From positions 1-62,270 of the forward strand of contig JAQBFJ010000164.1 in assembly GCA_032123435.1 (NCBI GenBank): a DNA stretch of 62,270 bases, written 5' to 3'. The first letter of the stretch is position 1. Each line of letters opens with the position of its first letter. The position numbers and the translations under genes are program-made. The stretch comes from JAQBFJ01 sp032123435 (GTDB lineage Bacteria; Verrucomicrobiota; Kiritimatiellia; UBA8416; JAQBFJ01). Below, in pieces: positions 28,741 to 37,811 of the stretch. A model generated the notes under the pieces. The model did no database searches. It saw only the letters and a program-made list of their open reading frames with translations, and had not been told where the DNA came from.

Positions 28741-29428
28741 ATACGTTAATACAATTTTAGAATTCAAAAACGTCAGGATGAAGCATGTTTCACATCAGAT
28801 GGCATGCCTATCCGACATCACATTCAAGATCGGGCCGGGCGACATCGTGCTCATACGACCTGATAACCGGCATATCCCCCTGCCCCTCTGCGACATGGCT
28901 GAAGGTCTTGTTGAACATGAAGGCACCGTCTCTTTCCTGGGAAAACTCTGGCCCGACCTCTCGCCGGACGCTCAATCGCAATTACGCGGACAAATCGGAC
29001 GGGTATTCCACGAACCAGGCTGGATCAGCAGTTTGAACATATATAACAACATAACATTGTCCTTACGACACCATACAGCCTTGCCCGAAGATACAATAAG
29101 AAAGGCAGTGAACGACCTGTCTGCGGCGGTAGGACTTGACCATGTGCCAGAGCTAAATCCAGACATGATTGACGGTGATTCTCTGCGAAGGTACGAATGG
29201 ATAAGCGCGTTCCTCGGCCAGCCGGATCTTGTCCTGCTTGAACAGCCGGAAGAGGGCGTGAACATCGTTCATTTTGATCGATTGATCGATCTTGTCCTGG
29301 CGCAACTGACCGCAGGCGGAGCAGTAATATGGATATCATCTGAACACCAGATATGGCAAAGCACCAGACTGCAACACGCGAAACGATATACAATACATAA
29401 TGGGAAAATGAAAAATCATGATTCATGA
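28733..29428 (+). CDS. MlaF-like ABC ATPase homologue with all catalytic motifs degraded
   Basis: The position and fold pattern are those of the nucleotide-binding subunit of an MCE transporter: 231 residues with ITFKIGPGDIVLI, GQIGRVFHEPGWIS and PDLVLLEQPEEGV in the expected order. The Walker A loop reads IRPDNRHIPLPL (41-52) with no GKS/T. The Q-loop Gln is His 93. The LSGGQ signature is replaced by DGDSLRRYE (148-155), and the Walker B Asp-Glu pair is Glu170-Gln171. The frame is intact with normal codons, so it is not simply decayed. It probably cannot hydrolyse ATP and may be structural, or another ATPase may supply energy. Confidence 0.8.
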   Translation: MAEYVNTILEFKNVRMKHVSHQMACLSDITFKIGPGDIVLIRPDNRHIPLPLCDMAEGLVEHEGTVSFLGKLWPDLSPDAQSQLRGQIGRVFHEPGWISSLNIYNNITLSLRHHTALPEDTIRKAVNDLSAAVGLDHVPELNPDMIDGDSLRRYEWISAFLGQPDLVLLEQPEEGVNIVHFDRLIDLVLAQLTAGGAVIWISSEHQIWQSTRLQHAKRYTIHNGKMKNHDS

Positions 29429-29445
29429 CATTAGAGGAGTAAACA

Positions 29446-30972
29446 ATGCATAGACAGTTCAAATTCAAATACGCAAGTGAACTTGCAGGAACGTTTGTTA
29501 TTCTGGCAACAGTTATACTGCTAACCGGATTTTTTCTGGCCGGCCGCGCACAGGGATGGCTGGAAGGTAAGTTCACGTTGTATATCACATTCAACACCGA
29601 AGAAGGTTCATTCGGACTTCAGGAAGGCAACGAAGTCCGAATTATGAACACGCTTGCAGGACGAGTTGGCCAAATAACCCCTACCGAGGACGGATCCATT
29701 GCCACCACGCTTGTCATTCAAAACAGATTCAAGCAGTTTGTATCCAAGAATTCCACAGCTAAGGTCAGGAAGAAATTCGGCGTAGCAGGAGATTCCTACA
29801 TTGACATTGAAATGGGCAATGGTGATCTGATAGCGGATGGCGATCCGATTATATGCAGTAAAGATGAAGAGATCATGGAAACAGCACAACGGGCCCTGAA
29901 AAATATCCAGGATGTCGTATTGCCCATGCTGGAAAACGTACAACAAATTCTCGATCATGTTAACGGAATCACCGCAAGTGTTGAACAGGGCAAGGGTATT
30001 GCCGGAACAGTGCTGAACGACAGGGAAATGGCCAATGACGTTCAACAGGCTATAAATAAGATCAATATGCTTTTGACGGAATCAACGGAAACATTCGAAG
30101 AGACCACAAGGCTTGTCAAAGGATTCCAGAAAAGCTGGCTTGTACGTAAACACATAGAAACTGAAGATGATGATGAATTCCTCATGCCGCTCGGATTCAA
30201 TGCCGCAGAAATGCGAGAACGGAAAGATATTTACGAAAAGAAACTCAATCTTGCCCGTGCCGCCGATGATTCCGCGGAAATAACACGCAACGCTTATAAC
30301 CTGGCCGTCTGTCTACTCGCGGAAGGAAATATTCGTTACGTAAAAGAACTGATCCCGGAAATGCGCGCCGAATCAGAATCAAATGAGCAAAAAGTAAGAA
30401 TAATGCTTTTGGAGTCCGAACTCGCACGAATTGACAGAAAAACAGAACATGCGCTTGATCTCGCACAGGCGGCTTTTGATATGATCGGTAAATCCGATAG
30501 AAATCTGACAATCCAGTGTCGCCTTATGATTGCCAGCCTGCATTGTGATCTAAACAAGAAGGAAGAAGCATCAGCGCAGTTAAAGAAAGTTCAATCGTCC
30601 ATCAAAAAAACGAATACCTCATTACAGGCATTCAGCGCGCATCTGACTGGACGTTTGTTCCTGATCGAAAATAAGCCCGACTCGGCAGCCGCTCAGTTCG
30701 ACATGGAAGCCGAAATACACAGGGGTTCGGGATCATATTATCACATGGCTGAAGCATTAGTATGCGCGGCCAGCGTTTATGATAACATGAAGAAACATGA
30801 TCTTGCCGCAGACCGTTATTTCAGAGCAGGCCGAAGCCTGGCTGCTGGCGACTATGTTGATCCAGCACATAAGGCGCTGGCGCTTGCGCTATCATCTGCA
30901 GAAAAGACAGATGACAATCAGGACCTTGTGGATCAAATCAGAACTCTTATCGCACGGCTTGAAACGCGGTAA
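29446..30972 (+). CDS. MlaD-like MCE domain protein with helical C-terminal extension
   Basis: A 508-residue membrane-anchored MCE protein, the periplasmic lipid-binding component of the transporter. A transmembrane helix covers about residues 13-32. The MCE domain (about 40-130) contains GSFGLQEGNEVRIMNTLAGRVGQI and KKFGVAGDSYIDIEMGNG in pieces. A coiled region (150-215) includes EQGKGIAGTVLNDREMAND, a family feature. Residues 240-508 form a helical TPR-like repeat region, longer than in E. coli MlaD (about 183 residues). A ribosome site TTAGAGGAG lies just upstream. It is the third gene of the permease/ATPase-like/MCE operon; no MlaB or MlaC is visible. Confidence 0.87.
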   Translation: MHRQFKFKYASELAGTFVILATVILLTGFFLAGRAQGWLEGKFTLYITFNTEEGSFGLQEGNEVRIMNTLAGRVGQITPTEDGSIATTLVIQNRFKQFVSKNSTAKVRKKFGVAGDSYIDIEMGNGDLIADGDPIICSKDEEIMETAQRALKNIQDVVLPMLENVQQILDHVNGITASVEQGKGIAGTVLNDREMANDVQQAINKINMLLTESTETFEETTRLVKGFQKSWLVRKHIETEDDDEFLMPLGFNAAEMRERKDIYEKKLNLARAADDSAEITRNAYNLAVCLLAEGNIRYVKELIPEMRAESESNEQKVRIMLLESELARIDRKTEHALDLAQAAFDMIGKSDRNLTIQCRLMIASLHCDLNKKEEASAQLKKVQSSIKKTNTSLQAFSAHLTGRLFLIENKPDSAAAQFDMEAEIHRGSGSYYHMAEALVCAASVYDNMKKHDLAADRYFRAGRSLAAGDYVDPAHKALALALSSAEKTDDNQDLVDQIRTLIARLETR

Positions 30973-30994
30973 TATCAAAGACAGGACAAATTCT

Positions 30995-33136
30995 TTATTT
31001 TTCCGTCATTACCCAAACCCCGTCCCATATGCCCGGTGGGTTTTCGATCAGGTTTCTGCATTTTCTAACGTAAGCAGCGGCCGGCGCGTCACTATCGGCT
31101 ATCGTTGCGAACAAGTCTAACGCCAGCCCGAATTCCCCCTTGTAGTACATCTGCAATGCTTCGGCGAATGTTTTAAAGATCTCGTCTCGTGCCAAGAGAT
31201 CATCCTCAAACATCGGCTCAAACACTTTAACAGGTTCTTTGCGGCCAACCACGCGCACTTTGGACAATTCCCTTGTCTTCAGCTTGTCGCCCATCCGTTC
31301 ACGTGTATTTTCCGAAATCATCATGTACGTTCCGAACTGTTTGTTTATTCCTTCAAGTCGCGACGCGAGATTACCGGCGTCTCCCAGGAAAGTGTAATCG
31401 AAACGCTGATGGGACCCCATATTCCCCACAACCACCAGTCCTGTATTGACACCTACCCGCATGAAAAGATCCTTGCCGACGCGTTCCCTGAATGAAGGTC
31501 TCAATTCCGCCAGTTTCCTGCCGCATCTCAACCCGGCTCTTACAGCGCATTCAGCATGGTCATTTACATCAAGCGGCGCGTTCCAAAACGCTATAATGGC
31601 GTCCCCTTCATATTTATCCACTGTTCCGCCTTCATCGAGAATGATATCGGTCATGGCGGTAAGATAATCATTCAGCAAGGCAGTAAGCTCCTGCGGATTC
31701 AAACCTTCAGAAATGCCGGTAAACCCCTGCAAGTCGGAGAACAGGATGCTAAGCTCACGAGATTCGCCACCAAGCTTGAGCCTGCCGGGATCATGAAGCA
31801 GTTTGTCAATAACAGCAGGGCTGAGATACTGCTTGAAGGCATTCTTTATGAATCGTTTCTTTTTGCCTTCGACAGAATAGTTTACAATAACCGCAGAAAC
31901 CAGGGCGATCGCCACTGCCACGTTCAACACAGCCATCTGCAGCCAATAACCCCAAAAGTATGCTGCAAGCCCAAGAAGCACAGGAAGTAAAAGCATGCCA
32001 ATAAAAGTCCAGACAACTTGTTTCGAATTGACGCAAGCTCGCCCGATAATTCCGGAAGCCAGTGCGAACAGAACAGCACATATTATCGTCATCATCGTAC
32101 CAGTATCCCGAATAAAATCATTGGAGAGCAAGTTGTCCAGTACTGTCGCGTGTATTTCCACGCCAGGCTGACGCCTGTTTACCGGTGTTGATTTCAAATC
32201 CACAAGACCTGGAGCGCTGAATCCAAGAAAAACATAGGTGTCCCTGAAAAACTCGGGGTCACAGGCAGGTTGGCCACCCTCCATCAAACGCAATTCAGAT
32301 TGAATAACGGCGGCGGCATTTACTTGTTCGTATACTTTATTGTTATCTTGTCCTTCAGGCCTGCGGCGAAAACGCAATATTGTCTTCCCATGCTCATCAA
32401 GCGGAATATCCCTGTCACCCACATGAAGGATATTGTTTTCCATCTGAATTTCAGCCAGTGGATCATGCGCGACATATCCCGCCAATCCGAGTATGGGCAC
32501 AACGCGTCCGTCAAAAACGCAGAACGGCGCGATTCTGCGAATCGTGGCATCAGCATCGGACACGGCATAAACATTTCCAAGCATATCACAATTATCGGCC
32601 ACCTCGCTGATTGGAAAGGCCGCACGCGGCATGACAAGTTCCGTGCCGCGCATTCCAGCCAGATATTGGGCAAGCCCTTTCGCTTCAGGTGTTTTGGCGT
32701 CAAGTCCGACAGGCCATGCTTTGTCACTGCCTTGTTCATTGCTCAGAAAAACGGTTGCCACAAAACCGGTAACGCCTCCGATCGCAGTGCCGAGAATTTC
32801 ATCCTCTTCAATTCTTTCCGATGGTTCAGTGAACAACACATCGAAAATAATTGCTTTTGCGCCCGCGCGTTTACAGAAATTAATGATCGGTTCATAAACA
32901 ATACGGGGCCACGGCCACGCCCATTTCATTTCGGATTCGCCCCAATCCAGACTGGTTTGATCGAGAAGAATAATGCGTATTTGATCCGCCGCAGGACTCG
33001 GGCGGCACATTATTCGAACACGCATATCCCAGAGCGGCCCTTCAAGCCAGCCGAGCAGACCCGTGAATTGTAAAGACAGTGCAACACACGATGAGGCTAT
33101 ACCAATAATAATTCCATGTATGATCTTTTTGGACAT
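30995..33136 (-). CDS. CHASE2-domain adenylate/guanylate cyclase
   Basis: A 713-residue membrane-bound class III nucleotide cyclase. The first helix (about 8-28) leads into an extracytoplasmic CHASE2 sensor (to about 355), with DMRVRIMCRP and IILLDQTSLDWGE. Three transmembrane helices (about 360-425) and the cyclase domain (about 460-640) follow. Metal-binding Asp residues are in LFSDLQGFTG (about 466) and KYEGDAIIAFW (about 512), and FLGDAGNLASRLEG completes the active site. The Lys before the second Asp favours ATP and thus cAMP. A TPR-like tail ends the protein. It starts five bases after the M48 gene stop. Confidence 0.9.
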   Translation of the reverse strand: MSKKIIHGIIIGIASSCVALSLQFTGLLGWLEGPLWDMRVRIMCRPSPAADQIRIILLDQTSLDWGESEMKWAWPWPRIVYEPIINFCKRAGAKAIIFDVLFTEPSERIEEDEILGTAIGGVTGFVATVFLSNEQGSDKAWPVGLDAKTPEAKGLAQYLAGMRGTELVMPRAAFPISEVADNCDMLGNVYAVSDADATIRRIAPFCVFDGRVVPILGLAGYVAHDPLAEIQMENNILHVGDRDIPLDEHGKTILRFRRRPEGQDNNKVYEQVNAAAVIQSELRLMEGGQPACDPEFFRDTYVFLGFSAPGLVDLKSTPVNRRQPGVEIHATVLDNLLSNDFIRDTGTMMTIICAVLFALASGIIGRACVNSKQVVWTFIGMLLLPVLLGLAAYFWGYWLQMAVLNVAVAIALVSAVIVNYSVEGKKKRFIKNAFKQYLSPAVIDKLLHDPGRLKLGGESRELSILFSDLQGFTGISEGLNPQELTALLNDYLTAMTDIILDEGGTVDKYEGDAIIAFWNAPLDVNDHAECAVRAGLRCGRKLAELRPSFRERVGKDLFMRVGVNTGLVVVGNMGSHQRFDYTFLGDAGNLASRLEGINKQFGTYMMISENTRERMGDKLKTRELSKVRVVGRKEPVKVFEPMFEDDLLARDEIFKTFAEALQMYYKGEFGLALDLFATIADSDAPAAAYVRKCRNLIENPPGIWDGVWVMTEK

Positions 33137-33141
33137 GAGGA

Positions 33142-34050
33142 CTATATGGAACCTATTGCCTTTTCGAATCTTGCTTTCCGGGCGGCAACGGATTGAACCG
33201 GTCCAACTTTTATCAACGAAGGTTCAATATCCGCCACCCGATCCATGGGATCAGGATGAGTTTTAGCGAACCCTTTCTGATCTGAACTTGAATGTTTAGC
33301 CATTTCTAAAAGCATATTCTTCAAGCCGTTGGGATTATAACCTACCCGGCTCATGATTGTTATCGCTGTTTTATCGGCTTCTTTCTCAAGTTTTCTTGCG
33401 TAGCCGCTGTTGACCAGTGTTGAAGAAATATCGTTAATTGTGCCTTCAAATGCCGTGGTCAATTCAGACACCTGGTCCGGCCCGAAAGTCTTCGCGCCTT
33501 CCGCCAGAACAACAGTAGCCGCGGAGGTCAGCCGGCTTTTCTTTATTGCCTGCAACCCGTGCAGGTGCTGAACATGTCCTATTTCATGGGCCAATACCGC
33601 GGCCAGCGCATCCTCATTTTTACAGCACCGCAAGAGACCGCGTGAGACAAGAATGAAGCCGCCCGGTGTCGCGAACGCGTTGATCTCATCTGTGTCCATG
33701 ACCAGGAAATGGTAACCGCCGAAAGTTTCGGGTTTATCCGAAGCCGCGGCAAGAACCTGCCCCACGAGATTCAGGTATTGATTGGCCTCTTTTTTGTCGC
33801 AGGCCTCATATGTTTTAAGAATAGTGGCGGCAACCGCGCGTCCGATAAAATATTCCTGTTCCGGCGTTATCTTGTCAAACGTTTTGCCGACAGCGGACAC
33901 GCTTTTATTCATCGATTCTGCTTCCTGGGCAGATATTGTTCCAGTAGCAACGCCAACAGTAGTGCCAATACGTGTTATCGTATCAAGCGTTTTACAGCCT
34001 GAAATTAAAATCAAAAAAGCTGAGAATATCGCGGGAGTGGCCTTTCTCAT
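33142..34050 (-). CDS. M48 family metalloprotease lipoprotein
   Basis: A 302-residue periplasmic zinc peptidase. The signal peptide ends in a lipobox (LISGC, Cys 19). AHEIGHVQHLHG (about 153-164) is the HExxH zinc motif, and the third ligand is the Glu in LEKEADKTA about 60 residues later. These proteases (BepA/LoiP-like) usually act in envelope protein quality control. TPGGFILVSRGLL before the motif is also typical. There is no TPR extension as in BepA. It overlaps the SH3 gene upstream by four bases (ATGA) and is five bases from the cyclase gene, so the three are probably co-translated. Confidence 0.9.
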   Translation of the reverse strand: MRKATPAIFSAFLILISGCKTLDTITRIGTTVGVATGTISAQEAESMNKSVSAVGKTFDKITPEQEYFIGRAVAATILKTYEACDKKEANQYLNLVGQVLAAASDKPETFGGYHFLVMDTDEINAFATPGGFILVSRGLLRCCKNEDALAAVLAHEIGHVQHLHGLQAIKKSRLTSAATVVLAEGAKTFGPDQVSELTTAFEGTINDISSTLVNSGYARKLEKEADKTAITIMSRVGYNPNGLKNMLLEMAKHSSSDQKGFAKTHPDPMDRVADIEPSLIKVGPVQSVAARKARFEKAIGSI

Positions 34051-34538
34051 CGCGCACCTCCTTCCTGTACGACAATATTTCCTTCTTTCAGGAATGCCTT
34101 CATTTCCTCGCGGGACACGACCATTTTCTCCATTTTATCGACCCATGTGAAATCAATGTCCTTATTCTGCGTTTTGAACTGGGCCTCCACATCGGAATTG
34201 AAACCTTTACCCGCCAACGCGAGCTCGCCGCTTGATGCCGCCAATTCCACATCCTTTTCACCCGCTTTCATGACAATTTTCTTCTTAGTCAACGCGGAAA
34301 CATGTATCCAGCCCGAAACACCTGATCCGGGCACGGTCACTTTTGACCATTGCCCTTTCTCTTCGACAACAGCGAATCGATCAGCATATTTCACGGAAGT
34401 GACAATCTTCCCCAGAAAAGACGGTTCCGCGCGCAAATATCCGTCCCGAACCTGCAGGCTCATCATTTTTTCGGCAGCCAGTAATGTTGCGGCCACGGAA
34501 AATGTTAATAAAATAACCAGACACATTTTTTGCTTCAT
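34047..34538 (-). CDS. Exported SH3-like domain protein
   Basis: A 163-residue protein with a cleavable signal peptide (MKQKMCLVILLTFSVAATLLAA) and a bacterial SH3 domain (about 24-85). The domain includes LQVRDGYLRAEPSFLGKIV and GQWSKVTVPGSGVSGWIHV, the usual pattern of domains that bind peptidoglycan stem peptides or proteins. The rest is charged and helical with no known motif. The ATG at 34538 is chosen because GAGGGG lies before it; the upstream ATG at 34553 would spoil the signal peptide. It overlaps the M48 gene by four bases. Confidence 0.82.
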   Translation of the reverse strand: MKQKMCLVILLTFSVAATLLAAEKMMSLQVRDGYLRAEPSFLGKIVTSVKYADRFAVVEEKGQWSKVTVPGSGVSGWIHVSALTKKKIVMKAGEKDVELAASSGELALAGKGFNSDVEAQFKTQNKDIDFTWVDKMEKMVVSREEMKAFLKEGNIVVQEGGAR

Positions 34539-34670
34539 ATGTTTTCCCCTCATTTAACTTGTAATTTTTGTTCCAAATTTGCCCTGCGGGGACAATTAAT
34601 CGTTGTTTCGTCAATCCTTGCAGAATATTGGTCATTGAATCTCATGTCCAGTCTCCCATCAGGAACGGTG

Positions 34671-34710
34671 TTCAAGAAATCTGAATAATATTTTATTCAG
34701 ATTTCTTGAA
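34671..34710. repeat. Perfect 18-bp inverted repeat with 4-base loop
   Basis: TTCAAGAAATCTGAATAA is followed by a TATT loop and its exact reverse complement, a 40-base AT-rich palindrome. It lies 86 bases downstream of the argS stop and 130 bases upstream of the SH3 gene. Neither side has the T-run of a standard intrinsic terminator. It may end argS transcription, stabilise a 3' end, or be a small mobile repeat. The sequence beside it, with ATCCTTGTTCATCCTGTTATCCTGTC (about 34728-34753, in parts), resembles dispersed intergenic repeats seen in environmental bacteria; that is an impression only. Confidence 0.75.
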
Positions 34711-34795
34711 CCATCTTGTCTTATCTTAATCCTTGTTCATCCTGTTATCCTGTCGACTTTTTCACTTTCAGTTGGACGTTCCTTCCAGTCTACAA

Positions 34796-36541
34796 TTAAA
34801 TCCTTTCCGGTGTTTCAATGCCCAGCAGATTCAGGCCCTTGCGAAGAACTGCCGCAATCATGCCGCACAATCGCACGCGGCTTTCCCGAACTCCTTCTTC
34901 AGCCTTCAAAAATGGAACATTCTGATAAAAATTACTGTAAGCCTGGGCCAGGTCATACAGATAATCCGTCAATATGCTCGGCTTGAAAGCGTGTGCCGAT
35001 CGCACAACAATTTCGGGGAACCGCGCCAATTTCAATGCGAGAGAGCGTTCCACAGGTTCTGATAATTTAAGTTCACAGACATTAAGGTCAACATCGGGAA
35101 AGCGTTCGCGATATTTATCACGCACGCTGGCAATTCGCGCGTACGCGTATTGCAGATAAGGTCCGGAATTCCCTTCCAGCGACAGCGCTTTATCCCAAGT
35201 GAATGTAACCAGGCTTTGCGGGTTCTGACTCAGGTCCGCGTACTTCACCGCTCCAATTCCTACGGCGCGCGCGACCTCATTCTGCTGTTCCGGGTCAAGC
35301 CCTTTACTGGATTCACGCACAATATCCAGCGCACGCTTCTCCGCCTCATCAAGCAAACATTCCAGTTTTATGACATTACCTTCTCTCGTCGAAAAAGTGG
35401 CTTCCGGCAGACGCATCAACCCAAACCATACATGATCGAGCTGTGTCGCACAGCCAAGCCTGCGTGCGATCGTGAAAATCTGCTGGAAATGGAGTTGTTG
35501 ACGTTCATCTGTAATGTAAATGATCCTGTCAGGATTGAATTCTTTGACCCGACTGATGATCGTGGCTATATCCGTTGTCGCGTAATTATATCCGCCATCG
35601 CTTTTTCGCACTATACATACCGGTAGTTTTTCTTCTTCGAGAAATACTACTGTCGCGCCTTCGCTCTCCCCTGCAATACCTTTTCCCTCAAGCAGTTTGA
35701 CGGTATCGGCCAGCATGTCCTGGTAGTAACTTTCACCGCGCACGAGGTCAAACGAAACGCCAAGCCGCTTATAAACACGATCAAGTTCTTTCCTGCTCAA
35801 ATCCATGAACTCATGCCATAAAGCAAGGTTGTCCGGGTCGCCAGACTGCAGTTTCACCAGCTCCGCGCGCGACTGTTCAAGCCAGTTGTTATCTTCCTGT
35901 GATTTCTTGTAGCTTTCCACATATACACGCTCAAGTTCTTGCAACGGTGATTCTGTCATGGCGTTACGGTCGCCGAAATTACGATATCCCATTATTGTAA
36001 TGCCGAATTGTGTTCCCCAATCTCCGAGATGATTATCGGCAATTACCTTGTAACCCAGAAACCGAAACAGACGATCCAGAACACTTCCGATGTTATGAGA
36101 ACGCAGATGTCCGATATGTAAAGGCTTGGTCACATTCGGCGAACCATAGTCCATTACCACCGTCTTGTTCCGACCGTGCATAGGAACGCCAAGCCTATCG
36201 TCACCATTAAAAACCTGCTCAATGTACCTACCCAGCCAATCTGTTTTTATGCGCAGATTTATGAACCCGCCCCCTGCAACATCCATAAAATCAAGAAACT
36301 CCGGTTGATCCGCGTTCTTGATTACATCTTGCGCAATATCGCGCGGCGCCTTTCTCATGGTCCTGGATAGAGACATACAGTCGTTACACTGGAAATCACC
36401 GAATTCCGGGTTAGCTGTGTCAACCACAGCAATGCTTGAAAAGTCATATTCACTGTCAGGATAAGCCTGTCTGAAAACGTAACTCATCCATTCGGACAGC
36501 ATATCCGTCAGAAGAACATATTCCTTTTTATCTTTATTCAT
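34796..36541 (-). CDS. argS: Arginine--tRNA ligase
   Basis: A 581-residue class Ia synthetase that charges tRNA-Arg. DYGSPNVTKPLHIGHLRS (about 127-144) carries the HIGH motif. The N-terminal region with NPEFGDFQCN is the Add-1 type domain. YATTDIATIISRV, FGLMRLPEATFSTREGNVI, DLSQNPQSLVTF and GNSGPYLQYAYARI are standard catalytic-domain blocks. A DALR anticodon-binding domain ends the protein. As in many ArgRS, KMSKS is replaced (here FSTREGN). The ATG at 36541 has GAGG upstream and fits better than the ATG 18 bases earlier. The start of the minus-strand block leading to the SH3, M48 and cyclase genes. Confidence 0.94.
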   Translation of the reverse strand: MNKDKKEYVLLTDMLSEWMSYVFRQAYPDSEYDFSSIAVVDTANPEFGDFQCNDCMSLSRTMRKAPRDIAQDVIKNADQPEFLDFMDVAGGGFINLRIKTDWLGRYIEQVFNGDDRLGVPMHGRNKTVVMDYGSPNVTKPLHIGHLRSHNIGSVLDRLFRFLGYKVIADNHLGDWGTQFGITIMGYRNFGDRNAMTESPLQELERVYVESYKKSQEDNNWLEQSRAELVKLQSGDPDNLALWHEFMDLSRKELDRVYKRLGVSFDLVRGESYYQDMLADTVKLLEGKGIAGESEGATVVFLEEEKLPVCIVRKSDGGYNYATTDIATIISRVKEFNPDRIIYITDERQQLHFQQIFTIARRLGCATQLDHVWFGLMRLPEATFSTREGNVIKLECLLDEAEKRALDIVRESSKGLDPEQQNEVARAVGIGAVKYADLSQNPQSLVTFTWDKALSLEGNSGPYLQYAYARIASVRDKYRERFPDVDLNVCELKLSEPVERSLALKLARFPEIVVRSAHAFKPSILTDYLYDLAQAYSNFYQNVPFLKAEEGVRESRVRLCGMIAAVLRKGLNLLGIETPERI

Positions 36542-36855
36542 GCCCTGCCTCGCCAACAACCCTTTAATAAACTGCTGAAACAGTGATCCTGCGATACGCC
36601 ATCGTGCTTGTCAAGACGAACGCCATGCCCGATTTGCAGGAGAACAGTAAAAAAAAGTTGAATTATGATTACAAATTGCTTTATTTTTCCTGAAAATAAG
36701 TGTTATGCTGATAAATATGTTGCATGAAGAATCGTTTTAACATCCCATCCGGGCGTCAACGTCTTGGTGACTGCGGCGTGGTGTTTTTGTTTTGGAAGCT
36801 ACTACGGATGGATACGAGCTGTTTACATACAACGAAAAGAAGAGGATAAGTGCTT
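36542..36855. other. Intergenic stretch between divergent argS and PAS operon
   Basis: About 310 bases carrying the promoters of argS (leftward) and of the PAS/coiled-coil operon (rightward). It is AT-rich around 36640-36720. TGTTATGCT at 36712-36720 resembles an extended -10 element for the rightward operon, but no good -35 box lies at the right distance, so I do not list it as a promoter. AGAGGA at 36841-36846 is the ribosome site of the PAS gene. No RNA gene or repeat seen. Confidence 0.4.
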
Positions 36856-37794
36856 ATGGATGATGTAGCCAAAACAATGCGAATAAATCTCCTGCAGGAT
36901 GCGCCAGCTGCTTCCTCACCAAAAATCAAACCCAAAACACAAATGCTGAACAGCATGCATCTCGGCACGAAAAGCAAAACACCCGAAGCCGTAATAAGAT
37001 CAACGTATCATGATTTCCTGCAGTACCTGTATGACGCCGTCCTGGTAACCGGCCCGACAGGCAAGATTGTTGATTTCAATGAACGATCTTCAAAACTTTT
37101 CCAGTACGAAAAGAATGAATTTACGACGCTCCATGTATCCAACGTCATCTCCGGCGCAAACGATTCACTGTTAAACACGCTTTGTTCGGATCTGGAAGAA
37201 AAACGTTTTACTGTTTTGCAGGCTTATTGCATTCGCAAAGACGGCTCATATTTTCCAGCCGAAATAGCTGTTAACAACCTCAAGCTCGGCACCATGCAGT
37301 TAAGTTTCTTTGTCCGCGACATTACAATCCGCAAACACGCTGAAGAAACACTGAAAACCGAACATAACGCGCTCCAGAACGCATGGAGCGGCATCGCAAT
37401 ATTGAATATGAAAAACAATATCGTCTACGCTAATCCGGCGTTCGCAAGAATTATGGGTTACCAGCTGCAGGAAGTCCTTACAGGTAAAAACATAACCGAA
37501 CTGGTGGAAGACAAGAACGCACTTAAGCAGTTGATTGAAACATCGCTTTCAGATCCACAAACATGGTCAATCGAAACATACGCAATCAAAAATGATAATA
37601 CCAAAGTTGCAATACAGATATTTGCCACCTGTAATCTTGACACGGAAAACACGCCCACGGGAGTGGTGTTATCATGCGCGAATATTACCGAGAGAAAACA
37701 ACTGGAGTTCGAACTGGAAAAGGTAAAAAAGGAATTGGCTAAACAAAACGGTCAACAACCAGTCGAAAGCAATGAAGCCAATAATCGAGCTTAA
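36856..37794 (+). CDS. Double PAS domain protein without output domain
   Basis: A 312-residue cytosolic sensor with two PAS/PAC units. The first (about 60-175) has DAVLVTGPTGKIVDFNERSSKLFQYEKNEF (in parts) and ends LSFFVRDITIRKHAEE. The second (about 180-295) has GIAILNMKNNIVYANPAFARIMGYQ and ends VLSCANITERKQLE. A short coiled segment follows and the protein stops; there is no kinase, GGDEF, EAL or HTH domain. It must therefore signal through a partner. ATG 36856 is chosen over GTG 36850 from the nine-base spacing to AGAGGA. The coiled-coil gene follows after 17 bases, making it the obvious partner. The bound ligand is unknown. Confidence 0.85.
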   Translation: MDDVAKTMRINLLQDAPAASSPKIKPKTQMLNSMHLGTKSKTPEAVIRSTYHDFLQYLYDAVLVTGPTGKIVDFNERSSKLFQYEKNEFTTLHVSNVISGANDSLLNTLCSDLEEKRFTVLQAYCIRKDGSYFPAEIAVNNLKLGTMQLSFFVRDITIRKHAEETLKTEHNALQNAWSGIAILNMKNNIVYANPAFARIMGYQLQEVLTGKNITELVEDKNALKQLIETSLSDPQTWSIETYAIKNDNTKVAIQIFATCNLDTENTPTGVVLSCANITERKQLEFELEKVKKELAKQNGQQPVESNEANNRA

Positions 37795-37811
37795 CAAATG
37801 AGGCTTTTGCA

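Noticed and set aside
28786..28793. TGTTTCAC, half of a parS-like site
   Set aside because: Only one half-site is present and it lies inside the MlaF-like gene; a real parS needs both halves.
32270..33073. 267-codon frame on the plus strand opposite the CHASE2 cyclase
   Set aside because: Composition is not protein-like and the cyclase gene explains the region.
36712..36720. Extended -10 element TGTTATGCT before the PAS operon
   Set aside because: No acceptable -35 box lies about 17 bases upstream, so it is too weak to list as a promoter.
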